Notes under the pieces: generated by a model
Databases searched by the model: none
What the model saw: the letters and a program-made list of their open reading frames with translations, nothing else
What the model was told of the DNA's origin: nothing
In this document: piece after piece, positions 8,936 to 21,003 of the stretch
How the letters are laid out: the number at the start of each line of letters is the position of its first letter
Numbering within the stretch: the first letter of the stretch is position 1
Position numbers and translations under genes: made by a program
Assembly: GCA_033807775.1 (NCBI GenBank)
Contig: CM066321.1
Span: 234,414,350-234,478,349 of the forward strand
DNA length: 64,000 nucleotides
Direction of reading: 5' to 3'
From: Saussurea involucrata
Lineage: Eukaryota; Streptophyta; Magnoliopsida; Asterales; Asteraceae

Positions 8936-11316
8936 ATGGCTACCAACACAAACACTAACTATATTGACAACGGTTCTCTTGCAAAACCCCCTAGATTCTC
9001 CAGAGATAACTTTAATCTTTGGAAAAATAGGATGATTCTCTTCTTAGAAGGTGTAGACCCTACTAGGCCTTATTATCTTGAAAACGGCCCATATATTCTT
9101 GTTAGAATTGATCCTGAAGTTCCAGCCGCTGAGAATAGAGCTGCTATTCTAGATAGGTTGGTTCCCAAGGAAATTCATATGTGGACTGATGAAGAAAAGA
9201 AGAAAGTGGCTATTGACACCAAAGCCAGATCCATTCTTTCCATGGCTCTTCCTGACGAAGTCTACCATTCTGTCATGAACCTGAAAACCTCCAAAGCCAT
9301 GTGGGACACAATCTGTGTTCAGTATGAAGGTACATCCAAAGTCCAGGACTCACGTAAGATCAACCTGGTAAGACAGTACGAAAGCTTCATTTGTGGTAAG
9401 AATGAATCTCTCTCTAAAGTACACCAACGTTTTAACTGCTTAATAATAGATCTAAAAACTGTTGGTAAGGAATATTCTAACTTTGAAGTACTGACAAAGT
9501 TCTTAGAATGTTTACGTGAAAGCTGGGACAGTTATTCAATGTGTCTCAAGCTATCAAAAGATCTAAAATCCATGACTCTTTCTACCTTATATGGCACGAT
9601 GCTTAATCATGACCAATCGAGTCATCTTAAGAAGAATCTTGTAAAAGATTCCAAAAGCACACATGTTGCTTTAATCTCAGAGTCACCTACCACTCAACGA
9701 TCTACTATCACTATCAATGAGTTGGAGACTAACTCTGAATGTTCATCAGATCCCGACTCTTCAGATGTTGATGAATCTATGGCTCTCCTTTCTAATAAAT
9801 TTAGGAGATTCGCCAATAAGAAAAATTTCAGAAAGAACAAACCTCTTGCTAGTACTGATAAGCCAAGATCATCAACTCCTGTTGATAAGGCTACTGCTAC
9901 TTGCTATAACTGTGAAAAGATAGGACATTTTGCTAGTGAATGCATGTCAAAGAAAGTCTCTAGATCCTCAGCTTTTCCCATGAAAAACTTTACTCCCAGG
10001 ACTAGAGATGAAAAATACAAAAAGCTGAAAGAAAGGTATTCAAAGCTGAAAACCTTTAAAAAGAAAGGCAAAGGCCTGATGGCTGACTATGATTGGGCTG
10101 CCTCTAACGAAGAAGAATCATCTGACTCTGAAGATGATGATGAAGCCAATCGTTGTCTCATGGCCAAACTTGAAGATGTGGAAGAAAAGTCTGACATTCC
10201 CTCTACTTCAACCTCTGCTACTAAGGTATCACCTTCCTTCTTTACCAATATTTTAAATATTGATGAAGCTGATAGTCTTCGAAAAATCGATCTGCTGACC
10301 AGAATGAAGCCATGAATGGCAAAACTGTTATTGAAAATCAAAACCTTGATCTCGCTGGACAGCTTAAAAACTGTCACCTTCAAATAGAAAAGCTTTCTAA
10401 AATTGAAGAAGATTTTAAAGATCAAGTTCATATAAATCAGCTAGTCAAAATCGAGCGCGAAGAAGCTATCGCTGCATTAAAAGCTGAAAAAACTACTGTT
10501 GATGGATGGTATAAATCCTCAACAACGATCTTTGAGATAATTAAGTCTCAGATTCCCCTGAGTGATAAACATGGTCTTGGTTACAAAGATGAAACTCTAG
10601 AACCAACCACTGACCGTTCTATGCTTTTGTTTGGAATGTTCGTATCCTCTATCCCTGACACTTTCTCTTCTTAGTGTTCCTCTTTAAAACCTCCCGTCCC
10701 TGAGGAAATCTCTACCCTAACTTCTAAAGGTAAAGAGAAAATTGTTTATCTAAACCCTACCTCAGTCTCTAAAGACAAAGGTAAAGGAATTGCTTTTAAC
10801 CAAAAATCTCAGAAGGGTACTTGTGTACCTAAGCTGAATGCTTCTAAAGCCTCAGTGACTTATCCCTCTACTTCTAAGAACAAGATCCCAAGATTTATTC
10901 AGCGATCTACTCCTAGAATTAAAGTGGATATAACTGGTAAGAAATCTGAAGAACTGATAGTTCCTCTCATTTCCAATGCCAAAGGTATACTTTGTGCTAG
11001 CCTTGCTCATTTAAAACTAACGGCTAAACATGCAAATGGTCCTAAGACTACTTTTAGTTATAGTAAATGTTATCACTGTGGACTTACAAATCATATTGCT
11101 AGTAAGTGCCCTACAACCACCAAAGCTGAAAAGACAGTTAAGGTGAAGATTATTGCCCCCAAGGCAAAGAAGACCACCGAGGTTAAGAAATTAACCAAAG
11201 TGAAGACTAACAAAGATGAATCTTCAAATGCTGCAAAGACTGCTGAACCTTCCATTCCATCTACCTCCACTGACAAGTGTGTACACATGATGAAATGGGT
11301 GCCCAGGTCAAACTAA
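8936..11316 (+). pseudogene. gag of Copia-1 (broken)
   Basis: The start MATNTNTNYIDNG at 8936 is the first ATG after the PBS. The N-terminal half is the copia gag fold (FNLWKNRMILFLEG, then KAMWDTICVQYEG). Two zinc knuckles follow: CYNCEKIGHFASEC near 9902-9943 and CYHCGLTNHIASKC near 11068-11109, separated by an acidic, coiled-coil segment. Compared with Copia-2 it lacks seven bases near 10308, which shifts the frame at residue 460, and has TAG for CAG at 10672-10674. The final TAA at 11314-11316 is in frame with pol. In an intact copy this would be the capsid/nucleocapsid precursor of the cytoplasmic particle. Confidence 0.85.
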
Positions 11317-11328
11317 TCTTCCTTTGTA

Positions 11329-13363
11329 ATGCAGGTTAAGAAGGGTATCTGGTATATCGATAGCGGATGCTCTAGACACATGACTGGTAAGAAGAACCTA
11401 CTCACTAAGTATAAGGAATTGAAGGGTCCCTCTGTTACTTTCGGTGGAAACGGAAAAGGACATACCCGAGGGTTTGGTGTACTCTCTAATGATACAACAA
11501 CCTTCAGAAGAGTCGCATATGTTGAAGGGCTGAAGCATAATCTTCTAAGCATCAGTCAGCTTTGCGACATGGATAACAAAGTAATCTTTACTAAGGAATC
11601 CTGCTTTGTCGCTGACAAAAAGGAGAAGATAGCTCTCAGCGGTTATCGTTTGGAAATGTTTATGTAATAAACATGGACTCAACAACCACTGAGAACTCAT
11701 GTTTCTTCTCAAAAGCCTCGCCTGATGTCAACTGGCTATGGCATAAGATGAGCTCTCATCTAAATTTCAAGACACTGAATACTCTATCTTCTAAAGAGTT
11801 AGTTACTGTTCTACCTCAACACTCATACGCCAAAGAGTCCTGATGTTCAGTGTGTGAGAAAGGCAAGCAGACCAAAGCAAGCTTCAAGTCAAACATGTCT
11901 CCTCAGTGTCATCTCCTCTACAACTTCTCCATATGGATTTGTTTGGCCCTGTTAACAAACAATCTATCGCTGGAAAGAAATACACACTGGTCATAGTTGA
12001 TGAATTCTCTCACTATACCTGGGAAATGTTTCTCCGTTCTAAGAGTGACACCCCTGAAGAACTCATCACCTTTGTCAGGAAAATGGAAGTCCTTAACAAT
12101 ATGACAGTTCTCTCAATAAGGAGTGATCATGGGACTTAATTCAAAAACAGTTCTCTTGATTCCTTCTTTGAGAGTAAGTGTATTTCTCACAACTTCTCTT
12201 CAGTGAGAACACCGCAACAAAATGGAGTCACTGAAAGAAGAAATAGAACTATCATTGAAGCTGCACGTTCAATGCTCAGCGATTCTCACCTGCCTACTCA
12301 GTTTTGGGCAGAAGCTGTCAACACTGCTTGTTTTACGCAAAATAGGTCGCTGATCGTCAAAAGATTCAAGAAGACAGCATATGAACTTTTTCATGGGAGA
12401 AAGCCTTCAATTAGCTTTCTTCACATCTTTGGATGTCAGTATTTCATACTGAACAACAGAGATGCCCTTGGAAAGTTTGATCCTAAGGCTGATGATGGAA
12501 TCTTTCTTAGATATTCTTCAGTCTCCAAAGCCTTCAGGGTCTTCAATCGTAGAAGATAGACTGTAGAAGAAACGATTCACGTCACCTTTGATGAATCCCA
12601 TTCAGCGAATTCAAAACCTTCTGCTGATACTGAAGAACTGAATCAATGGATGTTTTCTCATCTTGGTGATTCAGAAGACATTCCTACTCCTCATACTCAT
12701 CTCGTTGAAGATGATGGTCCTACTATCATCCCAAACATGCAGAATAGTGAAGCTGAAACATCATGGGTCTCAGCTGTTCCTCTAAACACTATGCCTGCTT
12801 CTGAACCAAATGTCTCAAACAATCCATCTACTTCTCAGCAATCAGTGGATGAAATAATATTTAACTAATATTTGTTTATTTGTTAACTTTATTTCTCTGA
12901 TTGAACCAAAGAAAACAGATGATGCCCTCCAAGATCCAAACTGGGTCAGCGTTATGCAAGAAGAGCTGACTGAATTTGAAAGAAACAAAGTTTGGAAGCT
13001 TGTTCCTCGTCCATCTGACAAGTCAGTGATAGGCACTAAATGGGTCTATCGAAACAAGTTGGATGAACATGGAACTGTAACCCGCAACAAGGCTCGACTC
13101 GTTGCTCAGGGATACGGACAAGAGGAAGGTATAGATTACGATGAAACCTTTGCTCCAGTGGCAAGACTAGAAGCCATTCGTCTATTCTTAGCTTACGCTG
13201 TACACAAAAACTTCAAAGTTTATCAAATGGATGTTAAGTCAGCGTTCCTAAACGGAAAGCTGAATGAATAAGTCTACGTGGAACAACCTCTAGGATTCTC
13301 AGATCCTAAGCATCCAGGTTATGTTTATAAACTGGATAAGGCACTTTATGGCTTAAAGCAAGC
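11329..13363 (+). pseudogene. pol of Copia-1, first part: protease, integrase, RT start (broken)
   Basis: The ATG at 11329 lies 12 bases after the gag stop in the same frame. The protease active site is in WYIDSGCSRHMTG. A missing base near 11655 ends the frame at 11667. The integrase core has LLHMDLFGPV, a nonsense TAA at 12137-12139 replacing the glutamate codon after RSDHGT, and GVTERRNRTIIE with the catalytic glutamate. About 180 bases present in Copia-2 between integrase and RT are missing near 12860. RT begins with TKWVYRNKL and VYQMDVKSAFLNGKL, then TAA at 13269-13271. The gene is interrupted at 13364 by an antisense element. Confidence 0.82.
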
Positions 13364-13607
13364 TGTTAAACCCTAAAGATCAATCAAGATAGAGAAGATA
13401 TGAATTCGTCATCCAATTATCAAGAACACTGTTACAAGCTCTCTAAGGATATGAGTTATGAGTTATGAGAGACTTCCCCTAACTAACTACAACTAAGCTA
13501 TTTATACTAAACACAATACAAGGTGTAAACAACACAATACAACTCAATACATTGACTTTGACTTTGACCTTTCTATATTTAAACCTTGAAGACATATTGC
13601 ACTAACA
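13364..13607 (-). repeat. 3' LTR of the antisense copia fragment
   Basis: The plus strand reads TGTTAAACCC to CACTAACA over 244 bases, so the minus strand gives TGTTAGTG...TTTAACA. A TATAAATAG core lies near the middle on the minus strand. The minus-strand sequence before it is CCAAGGGGGAGAT (13620-13608), a typical copia polypurine tract. Confidence 0.75.
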
Positions 13608-13620
13608 ATCTCCCCCTTGG
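13608..13620 (-). promoter_or_regulatory. Polypurine tract of the antisense copia fragment
   Basis: The minus strand reads CCAAGGGGGAGAT directly before the LTR start. Such tracts prime plus-strand DNA synthesis. Confidence 0.75.
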
Positions 13621-14878
13621 ATTCAAGGTTTAAACAAATGCGATCAGCAAGCTTTAGCTTTCTTGAATCTTCGGACTTCATCAAAGCTTGTCAAAGTCAA
13701 AAACGTCATCCAATCTTCAAACGGCAAATAACGAACTTCTTTCTTTGAGCAGGAGAATATGAATCTTCACACAAAGCTTTTTAATACAATTAAGCACAAG
13801 TTCAAGAAAAAGAGATCACTGAAAGTATCAATCGATTTTCCTCAAACTCTTGAAGAATTCTCCCCATTACCATTGACTTGAGAATTTCATTCTTCAGTGT
13901 CGATCTTCATAAACGCGCGAGTTCAAAAGAAAGAGATCAGTGAAATGATCAATCGATTTCTTAAAAACTCTTGAAGAATAAAACTCCCCCTATCATTTCT
14001 TGAAACGACGTCTTCTTTCTACAAATCTCCCCGTTGACAATAAAACGAATCTTTGATTTTAAACTTTCTTTGACATGAAATTGATGTAGACATTCTCCCC
14101 CTTTTTCGATGAAAGTGAGCATCACGAGCATCGAAAATCTTTTCAATTTCAGTCACGGACAATCTCCCTCTTCAAAAACATCTCTTCCCCTTGAAAAACA
14201 CGAACAATCTCCCCATAAGCGAAAGATCTTGCTCCCCCTAAAAATAAGAATTGTAGAGCAAGTTGATTTTCTCCCCCTGAAAATTTGCATAAAATCATAT
14301 AAGCGCACATTTGAACAAACTTATATAAAGAAAAAAAATTCATTGAACAACATTTTATAACTACTAACAATTAATCATTTGAACACCAAACAAAAGAAAT
14401 TCAACTTAATGAAATGTAACAGATATTTCCATCAAGTGAAATCAAATTCATGTGTTTGGATTCAAAAACAAGACATCATCGCATATCGAGTTACAAAAGT
14501 TCAATTTCAACCTCTTTATAAAATCTATTTGGTGTGCTAGCATGCGAAATATGATTAGCAACAAGCAAATGCACCTCTAAAACCTATAAGAATCATTTGC
14601 TCTTACTCACACTATTTGTCCAAAAACAGAATTTTCACAAATTTACAGGTTTATCGCGACTTTGTATTTTCCCCAAGTTTCAAGAGATGTGTGCTCTTAG
14701 GCATCTTTTCATATTGTGCACATTGGCAACTTTTATTATGTGCTCATTGGCATCTTTTATAATCAAACAGTTTATTAAGACTAAGAAACACCGTAAACGT
14801 AACTTTCTAACTGGTCCTATAACAGGATTTGGGTCAGCCGATCCCAGACCAGTTGGCCTTAGGGGCTAGGTGACAAAT

Positions 14879-15947
14879 CCTCGTGCATGGTATGATACTC
14901 TCTGTACTTATCTCTATATTGAAAATTTTGAGCGTGGTAAAATCGATAAAACGCTATTTTTCAGGAAAGTAAAAGGTCATATCATTCTTGTACAAATATA
15001 TGTTGATGATATTATATTTGGTTCTACTAACCCTGACCTTTGTACTCGTTTCTCTGAAAGGATGAAAGCAGAGTATAAAATGAGTATGATGGGTGAGCTA
15101 ACATATTTCCTTGGTCTTCAGATAAAACAAAATGAAAAAGGAACTTTCATTAATCAGGGAAAGTGTGTTAAAGATATGCTGAAGAAATTTGATTTAACTA
15201 AGAGTTCAGCTATGAAAATCCCCTATGGCACCACCGCTGACACTAAACAAGGATCCCTTTGGAATACCTGTTAATGTCACGACGTACCGTGGGATGATCG
15301 GCTCTCTTCTGCATCTTACAGCTAGTCGACCTGATATTATGTACTCAACCTGTTTGTGTGCACGATATCAAGCTGAACCTAAGGAATCTCATATGATCGC
15401 TGTAAAGCGAATCTTTCGTTACCTTAAGGGTACTCCTAACCTAGGTCTTTGGTATCCCAAAGACTTAGGGTTTGATCTAATCGCCTATTCAGATAGTGAT
15501 TTTGCAGGTTGCAAGATGGATAGGAAAAGCACCATAGGAGGATGTCAGCTCCTAGGTGGAAAGCTGGTGAGTTGGATAACTAAAAAGCAAAACTCAGTGT
15601 CCACCTCCACCGCTGAAGCTGAGTACGTAGCTGCTGGAAGCTGTTGTTCTCAGGCCTTGTGGATGAGAAATCAACTACTGGACTATGACCTTCAGCTCTC
15701 GAAAATTCCAATCTATTGCGACAGCACAAGTGCCATCGCTATAGCCAATAATCCAGTGCTACACTCAAAGACCAAACACATAGAAATCAGGTATCATTTT
15801 ATCAGAGATCATGTGATGAATGGTGATATAGAACTACACTTTATCCCAACTGACTTTCAGTTAGCTGATCTTTTCACCAAACCTCTTGATGAGACAAGAT
15901 TTAACTTTCTCATCAGCGATCTTGGAATGCTGAACTTTGAAGAATAA
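14879..15947 (+). pseudogene. pol of Copia-1, second part: RT end and RNase H
   Basis: RT resumes with PRAWYDTL at 14879 and the catalytic IYVDDIIFGS near 14999. A frame break near 15215 is followed by an open frame to TAA at 15945-15947. RNase H shows AYSDSDFAGCKMDRKST, with the first catalytic aspartate kept, then STAEAEYVAAG and the ending ADLFTKPLDETRF. Spliced in mind to 11329-13363, it follows the order of Copia-2 exactly. Confidence 0.85.
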
Positions 15948-16925
15948 AATCTTCAGTGGTTCGCATTTGATCAGCAAAAGGATAAAACCAACTTATAACC
16001 CATTCTATCATCTTCTCTCTGAACAAACTTGATTCGCTGATGTTAAGGTATGATCTCTCTTTACTCGCTGACGTTCGCAAATGAATGCAAGATTTCAAAA
16101 CAAATTGTATCGCTGAATATCTCTTCCTTATCAGCAATACTTTGAAATTTCAAAACCTAACACTGATATTTCTATTCAGTGCTTCATGTTTTCAAAACGT
16201 CCCTGAGTTTTTCAAAAACCTCAGAGACATCATAAAATATGAAAGGACGTTTGTGACGTAATCAAACGGATAAACCCTGGCACGTTCTTTTTCTGACACA
16301 CGTTTGCACGTTTCATTTTCTCATCCAATCAAATGCAAACACGTGTCCGTGTCATGATGAAAAACTTTTCCCGCTCAAGTTTTTCTCTCTCTATTCCCAC
16401 TATATAAACCCATTCGAGTTTATATTTTTCCTTTACGCGAACAACTTCTCCTACAAGAAAAGAATTACTGTTGCATCTTGAACTCTTGTTTCCAGAAACT
16501 GTTCATCTTCTTCTTCGGCAACAAGGTTAATATTCTAATTATTTACCTGTTTTAACTTGTTTCTGATCTTCTCTTTGTTTCTACAAGATCAAACAAAAGA
16601 ACTTTTAAAAATGAAATCATTTCTTTCATGGTTTTATGAACACAACCTTCATGGTTGTTCTTCAAGTTTACATCTCAAAATCTTTAAACTTGAAACCTCA
16701 TATGTTTTTCCAGAATCCTTATCTTTTAAGAAAGAGGAAACTGGAAAATAAGACTTCACTGGTTTTTGTCTCTCTTTGTCAAAAACTAGAAAAACCCTTA
16801 TTCTCCATTAAGACATCTTTTGTCTGAATGGAATGTGCAAAACCCTAAAACATCTTTTTGGAAAATCTTTCCACATTAAGACTGTATTCTTTACCTATGT
16901 TCTTTGGTTGACATGATAAACAGAA
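15948..16925 (+). promoter_or_regulatory. pol-env spacer of Copia-1 with promoter-like and leader-intron signals
   Basis: This stretch has no coding frame. It holds CCAATCA near 16325, CACGTG at 16340-16345, further ACGTTT/GACGTAA motifs, and TATATAAA at 16401-16408 followed by a pyrimidine-rich leader. A possible leader intron runs from AAG/GTTAAT (16526) to AAACAG (16923), two bases before ATG 16926. The same order and motifs are kept in Copia-2 at 49215-50176. This suggests the third gene is transcribed from its own promoter. Confidence 0.6.
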
Positions 16926-19900
16926 ATGGCATCTTCTACTGCTGCTCCTACTGCTGAGAAATCTCCTGTTGTTGAGAAACTGAATCTCATCAAGGCTTCT
17001 CAGGTCAAGCTCATACTTGAGAAAGTCACTTTCAACAACAACAATCTCTATGCGCTTTTCGATTTTCCTCCGAAAAAGCAAGTCAGGCATCTGGATGATG
17101 CTGTAAACTTTCTCAAAACCTGTTTCTTATCTACAACCCTCACTACCGTACCCCCTGCCCATAAATTCCTTCTATCTCCGTTCTGGTATACTGCCAGACG
17201 AGCTCAGGTTCCTTCACCCAAAGACCCTAAGAAACTACTTGATGTCTTTCTCTGTGACACCAAATTTGGCACCACCAAAATCAACCCCGCCATTATCAGG
17301 CGTGCACTCAGCCTACCCACAGCTACGAAAGAAAACGATTTGTCCCTCTGCCAAACCACAAAAACCATGCTGATAGGGAAGCAATCACTGCCTTCTTTGA
17401 TGCAATGGGTTACACATGGGACACAAGGAGGGATAAATTGGCCGAGAAGAAACTGACCCTGATCAAGAAATCAAAGATGCCCAGCAAGATGAACTTCATC
17501 TTCGCCCACTTGATAAGTTGCATGACAGTGAAGTCCGTCTCCTCTGATCAAGCCACTCAACCTCAACATGCAATGGGCTATGCATTGCTGAAAGGTCTCC
17601 ATGTTGACTGGGCCTCGATCATCTATGACGATCTTGCGCTCAGAGTAGATATGGCTGATAGACCAACATGGGTTCCATATCCCAGATTCATCAGCGCCGT
17701 CTTTCTTCAAGGACTTGGGGACAAATACCCAAAAGAGGGTGATATGAGACTCTCTCAGGTTGGCCCTAAGGTGCTCGACTTCAAGTCTCTGCCAAACGAG
17801 GTATGTCTCTTACCTCTTCTTAATCCTCCTTCTTCTACTTCTGCAGCTACTTCAGCGGAAATCCCCACCGTTGATACCCAGGCTGCACCCTCTACTCCTT
17901 CTCGAAAAAGGAAACATTCTTCTACCCAACTTGATTCTCAAAAGATCAAGAAAACCAAGGAGCAACCCCCAAGCATTCACATGCTGGAGACTCCACGTTT
18001 CTCTCTAAAGAGCCGTTGGATAGTTCAGTGGTACGCTCTGCCACAGCTGCTCAAGCCACCCCTTCCATCCAAACCTCAGCGTCTCTAAACGCTGATGTTA
18101 TAAAATTGGAACTGAACCCACCACCTTCAGCCTCTCTACAGACTAAAGAGATTGTCAGCGGATCCAACGCTGAACTCCGCACACAACCAATCTTCTTATC
18201 CTTCACTCCTCCCACTCTTTCTTTGGACACTCCACCAATTTTCCCACCGTTCTCAGGAACCAACGTCACCATTCATGATTCGGCTGCTGATACTCTACAT
18301 GCAATGATGGAAACAAACTTAGGATCTGCAGGCACCTCCATGCGCCAAGGCACTTTCGAAGGCGACATGGAATACCATTCAGGGTTACAAGGTTTCGACA
18401 ACTTCGCCAACCCGCATGCAGGTATACACATAACTCAACATACTCCTCTCTCAAAACCCCAAACTTCTGAGCTTTCCTCTGTTCATAAGTTAATAACTAT
18501 TTCAGGTCCTAATTTGGGGGATATCAACACCTTCCTGAAGGCCCTGGAAACAAAGGTGGAATCCCTCACCACAACTCTCTCAGCAAATTCTTCAGCGGTT
18601 ACAAACGCTGGAGAGAACCTCAAATCGCTGACTACTGAGGTCGGAAAGAAGGCCTCCAGTGCTGACCTGGAGAAGGTGGAAAGCAACATTGCACAATTGG
18701 CTACTACTCTTGCTGACCACTCCACTACCAACAACACTCTCTCCACAAACTTCACATCTCTGTCTAATGAAGTAACATCATTGAAGACAGAGTTTGGAGA
18801 TCTTAAGGGAGAAGTGTCCTTCTTAAGGACCGATGTCAGCGCTGCCACCAATCTACTGCAGCAAATCCTCGACCGCCTGAACGCTGCCACTTGTGCTCCT
18901 TCGCACTTTACTCAGGTGGACCGAGAAGATCTTCAAAGACTCACTCCTTCTATATCTGGCCTAGAAGACAGATTAAGCAAGATTGAAACCTGTGTTGGGA
19001 TCTCTGGCCTGGAAGACAGGGACCCAATGCAAGCTGCTGCTGCTGCTGAGAATATTATATCCTCTCCCATCCATCATGTGAAAGAGGGGGAGAAGGATCA
19101 AGACCTTCCCCATAATGTTGAGGGGAGAAGAAAACTCTTGAAGACCTTCCCCTAGCTGAGGGGGAGACGAGTTCTACTACTGCTGCTGTTGAACAACCTC
19201 AGGGAGTTGAAAACCCTGAGGAAATAGAGAAAACTCCCTCTGCTCTTGAGGGGGAGCAACTCGATGAGGAAACTGAAGCTGACGCTGACGTGAACGAACC
19301 TTACGCTGATGATGTCGAGTCTGAAGATGAAGATGAAGACGATGAAGCTATCGACATCTCCGACGAAGAACCATCATCATCCCATAAAAACGATGATGAT
19401 GATGACGATGATGATGATGACTTCTTCTTTGTTGAGCCCAAGAAGGTCCCTGCTCAAAAAGGGATTTCAATAAAAGAACCATCAGGGGAGACGACTAAGA
19501 CAAAGCCTGCAGCGTCTGAAGCTGATAAAGGCAAAAACAAAGGCCTCGCTGCATAAGGCAATCTGGCCATCCTTCAGATAAAGCCAGTTTGTCAGGTACA
19601 ATATCTTCTATTCCCTTACTCTGCATCTCTCCTCTATCCCTTCTTAATCTCAATCCTTCTATCCATAAAACCTCTATACACTTAAACCCCATTCTTTTCT
19701 CTATCTCTTTCTTCCCATAATCTTACATAAACGATCGTTGTGTTTCAGCTAGTCCTCTCCCCTGCTTGAGGATCCAGCTAAAGTCCCCACTGCTGCACCA
19801 ACAATAATTCCAGCCACAAGAGCTGAAGAAATAATTCCGGTCTTGGATTTAATCACTGAGACCGATGAACCTAAAGAACAACTTCTCTCTCACAAAAACA

Positions 19901-21003
19901 GACCTTCCTTAGCTCCTCAAAAGCTAAGTGAAGAGGATCAGAAAATGAGAGAAGAAATGATCAAGAAGTTCGAGGATCAGCGAATCATCCTCCCTCGCTC
20001 CAAAGTCCCTGTTCCCACAAAGATCAGGTTATCAAAGAAAGAGTTCGCTGATCATCTTAGAGCCAAAAGATTACTCGCCGAAAAGAAGGAAGCTGAAGAA
20101 AAATATAAGGCCCTCGCCATCCAGCTTGCCCAAGAATCGGTGAATGACCCCAAACTGAAAAGAACTCCCATCGAAGTCCAACGTCAGTTATGGGAAGACG
20201 CCCAGAAGATCGTTGAAGAAAAGGCCAAGGTATCTGATTCTACCTTGGAATGGTGCAAAGAAAGACTGCACTATCGATATCAGGCTTCCATAATTCACAA
20301 GGTGATCATCAGAGGGAAAACGACCATAGATGTTCCAGTTGTTAAGGTCGATCTATTCAGAGAAAACGGTACCAAGGAAAACATCTACGCTGCTACAATC
20401 AAGAAATACGGTTTCTCTGAATGGTTGGAGATGCGAATAGCCATTCAGCGATCTAGCTCACAATATAAGAGCCATGTCGAGAAAATCATAAATTCTCAGA
20501 TCGACTTGGTTTCTTCTGCTGTGGATATTCCTCCTCCTCCTCCTCTTGCAACTCAACGAAGAAGGTCCTCTACAAAGAAAAAGTCCAAACCATCAGATTC
20601 AGGTCCTCCTATCCAGAACAAAACAGGTATTGGTTTTTCACATGCTGAAGTACTTGGTCCTGATCCTAATCTCTCAGCGCTGGATACCTCTCTGCCACCT
20701 GGTGAACGTTTTATCCCTGGTAAAGTCATAAGCAATCCTTATGGTATCTTCTTTCTCTACTACGATGAAGGACAACGTTTTCAACGTGTCTCTGAGATTC
20801 CCATCACTCCCATTTAATAGCTCGGGGATCTCATCTATTGGTGTGAATTCAGACGCGATCTTCAGGCACGATATCTCAAGCCCTTAATCTTTGCTGAAAC
20901 AAAGAATAAACGAGATCAAGGAGTAACGGTCCCTGACTGGATGATACCCACAGCAAAGACCCTTGATGAACTTCTCATTAAGGAAGAACCTTTTGAAGGC
21001 TGA
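16926..21003 (+). pseudogene. Env-like third gene of Copia-1 (broken)
   Basis: The start MASSTAAPTAEKS at 16926 matches Copia-2. The N-terminal part (HLDDAVNFLKTC, FWYTARRAQVP, NFIFAHLISCM) resembles the poorly known 'putative plant transposon protein' type. It is followed by a basic, nuclear-signal-like patch (SRKRKHSS, IKKTK), a long coiled-coil-like region (residues from 18500 to 18880), an acidic segment (DDDDDDDDDFFFVEP near 19400), an intron at 19596-19752 and a charged C-terminal domain ending at TGA 21001-21003. Lesions: one base lost near 17338, a shift shared with Copia-2 near 17990-18020, stops near 19155 and 19553, and TAA TAG at 20815-20820. No signal peptide or membrane segment is clear, so 'env-like' is only positional. 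Its function is unknown. Confidence 0.6.
19596..19752 (+). other. Intron in the env-like gene of Copia-1
   Basis: The donor is GTCAG/GTACAA and the acceptor is TTTCAGCTAG/TCC after a pyrimidine-rich tract. Upstream reading ends a codon exactly at 19595, and reading from 19753 enters the long frame used at 19843-20817. Copia-2 has the same intron at 52809-52966 with the same phase. Confidence 0.65.

Larger units (their letters stand above)
13364..14878 (-). mobile_element. Antisense copia-element 3' fragment inserted in Copia-1 pol
   Basis: Relative to Copia-2, Copia-1 carries about 1.5 kb between the codons for LKQA and PRAW of RT. The left end is an LTR on the minus strand, next to a purine tract. 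The rest has no coding frame but has many CTCCCC tracts on the plus strand (GGGGAG on the minus), as in Sirevirus 3' regions. I find no second LTR and no matching five-base duplication, so the far end is truncated or rearranged. Confidence 0.7.

Noticed and set aside
13364..14878. Intron of the Copia-1 pol gene
   Set aside because: It lacks proper splice sites, is absent from Copia-2, and starts with an antisense LTR plus purine tract.
17801..17846. Small intron (GTATGT...CTGCAG) in the Copia-1 env-like gene
   Set aside because: Reading through gives the basic patch shared with Copia-2, while splicing gives a less plausible frame. The lengths in the two copies (46 and 55) differ by nine, as expected for coding sequence.
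18422..18505. 84-base intron (GTATAC...TTTCAG) in the Copia-1 env-like gene
   Set aside because: The sites look good, but the length is a multiple of three and the frame is open, so it cannot be told from coding sequence. It is kept as coding.
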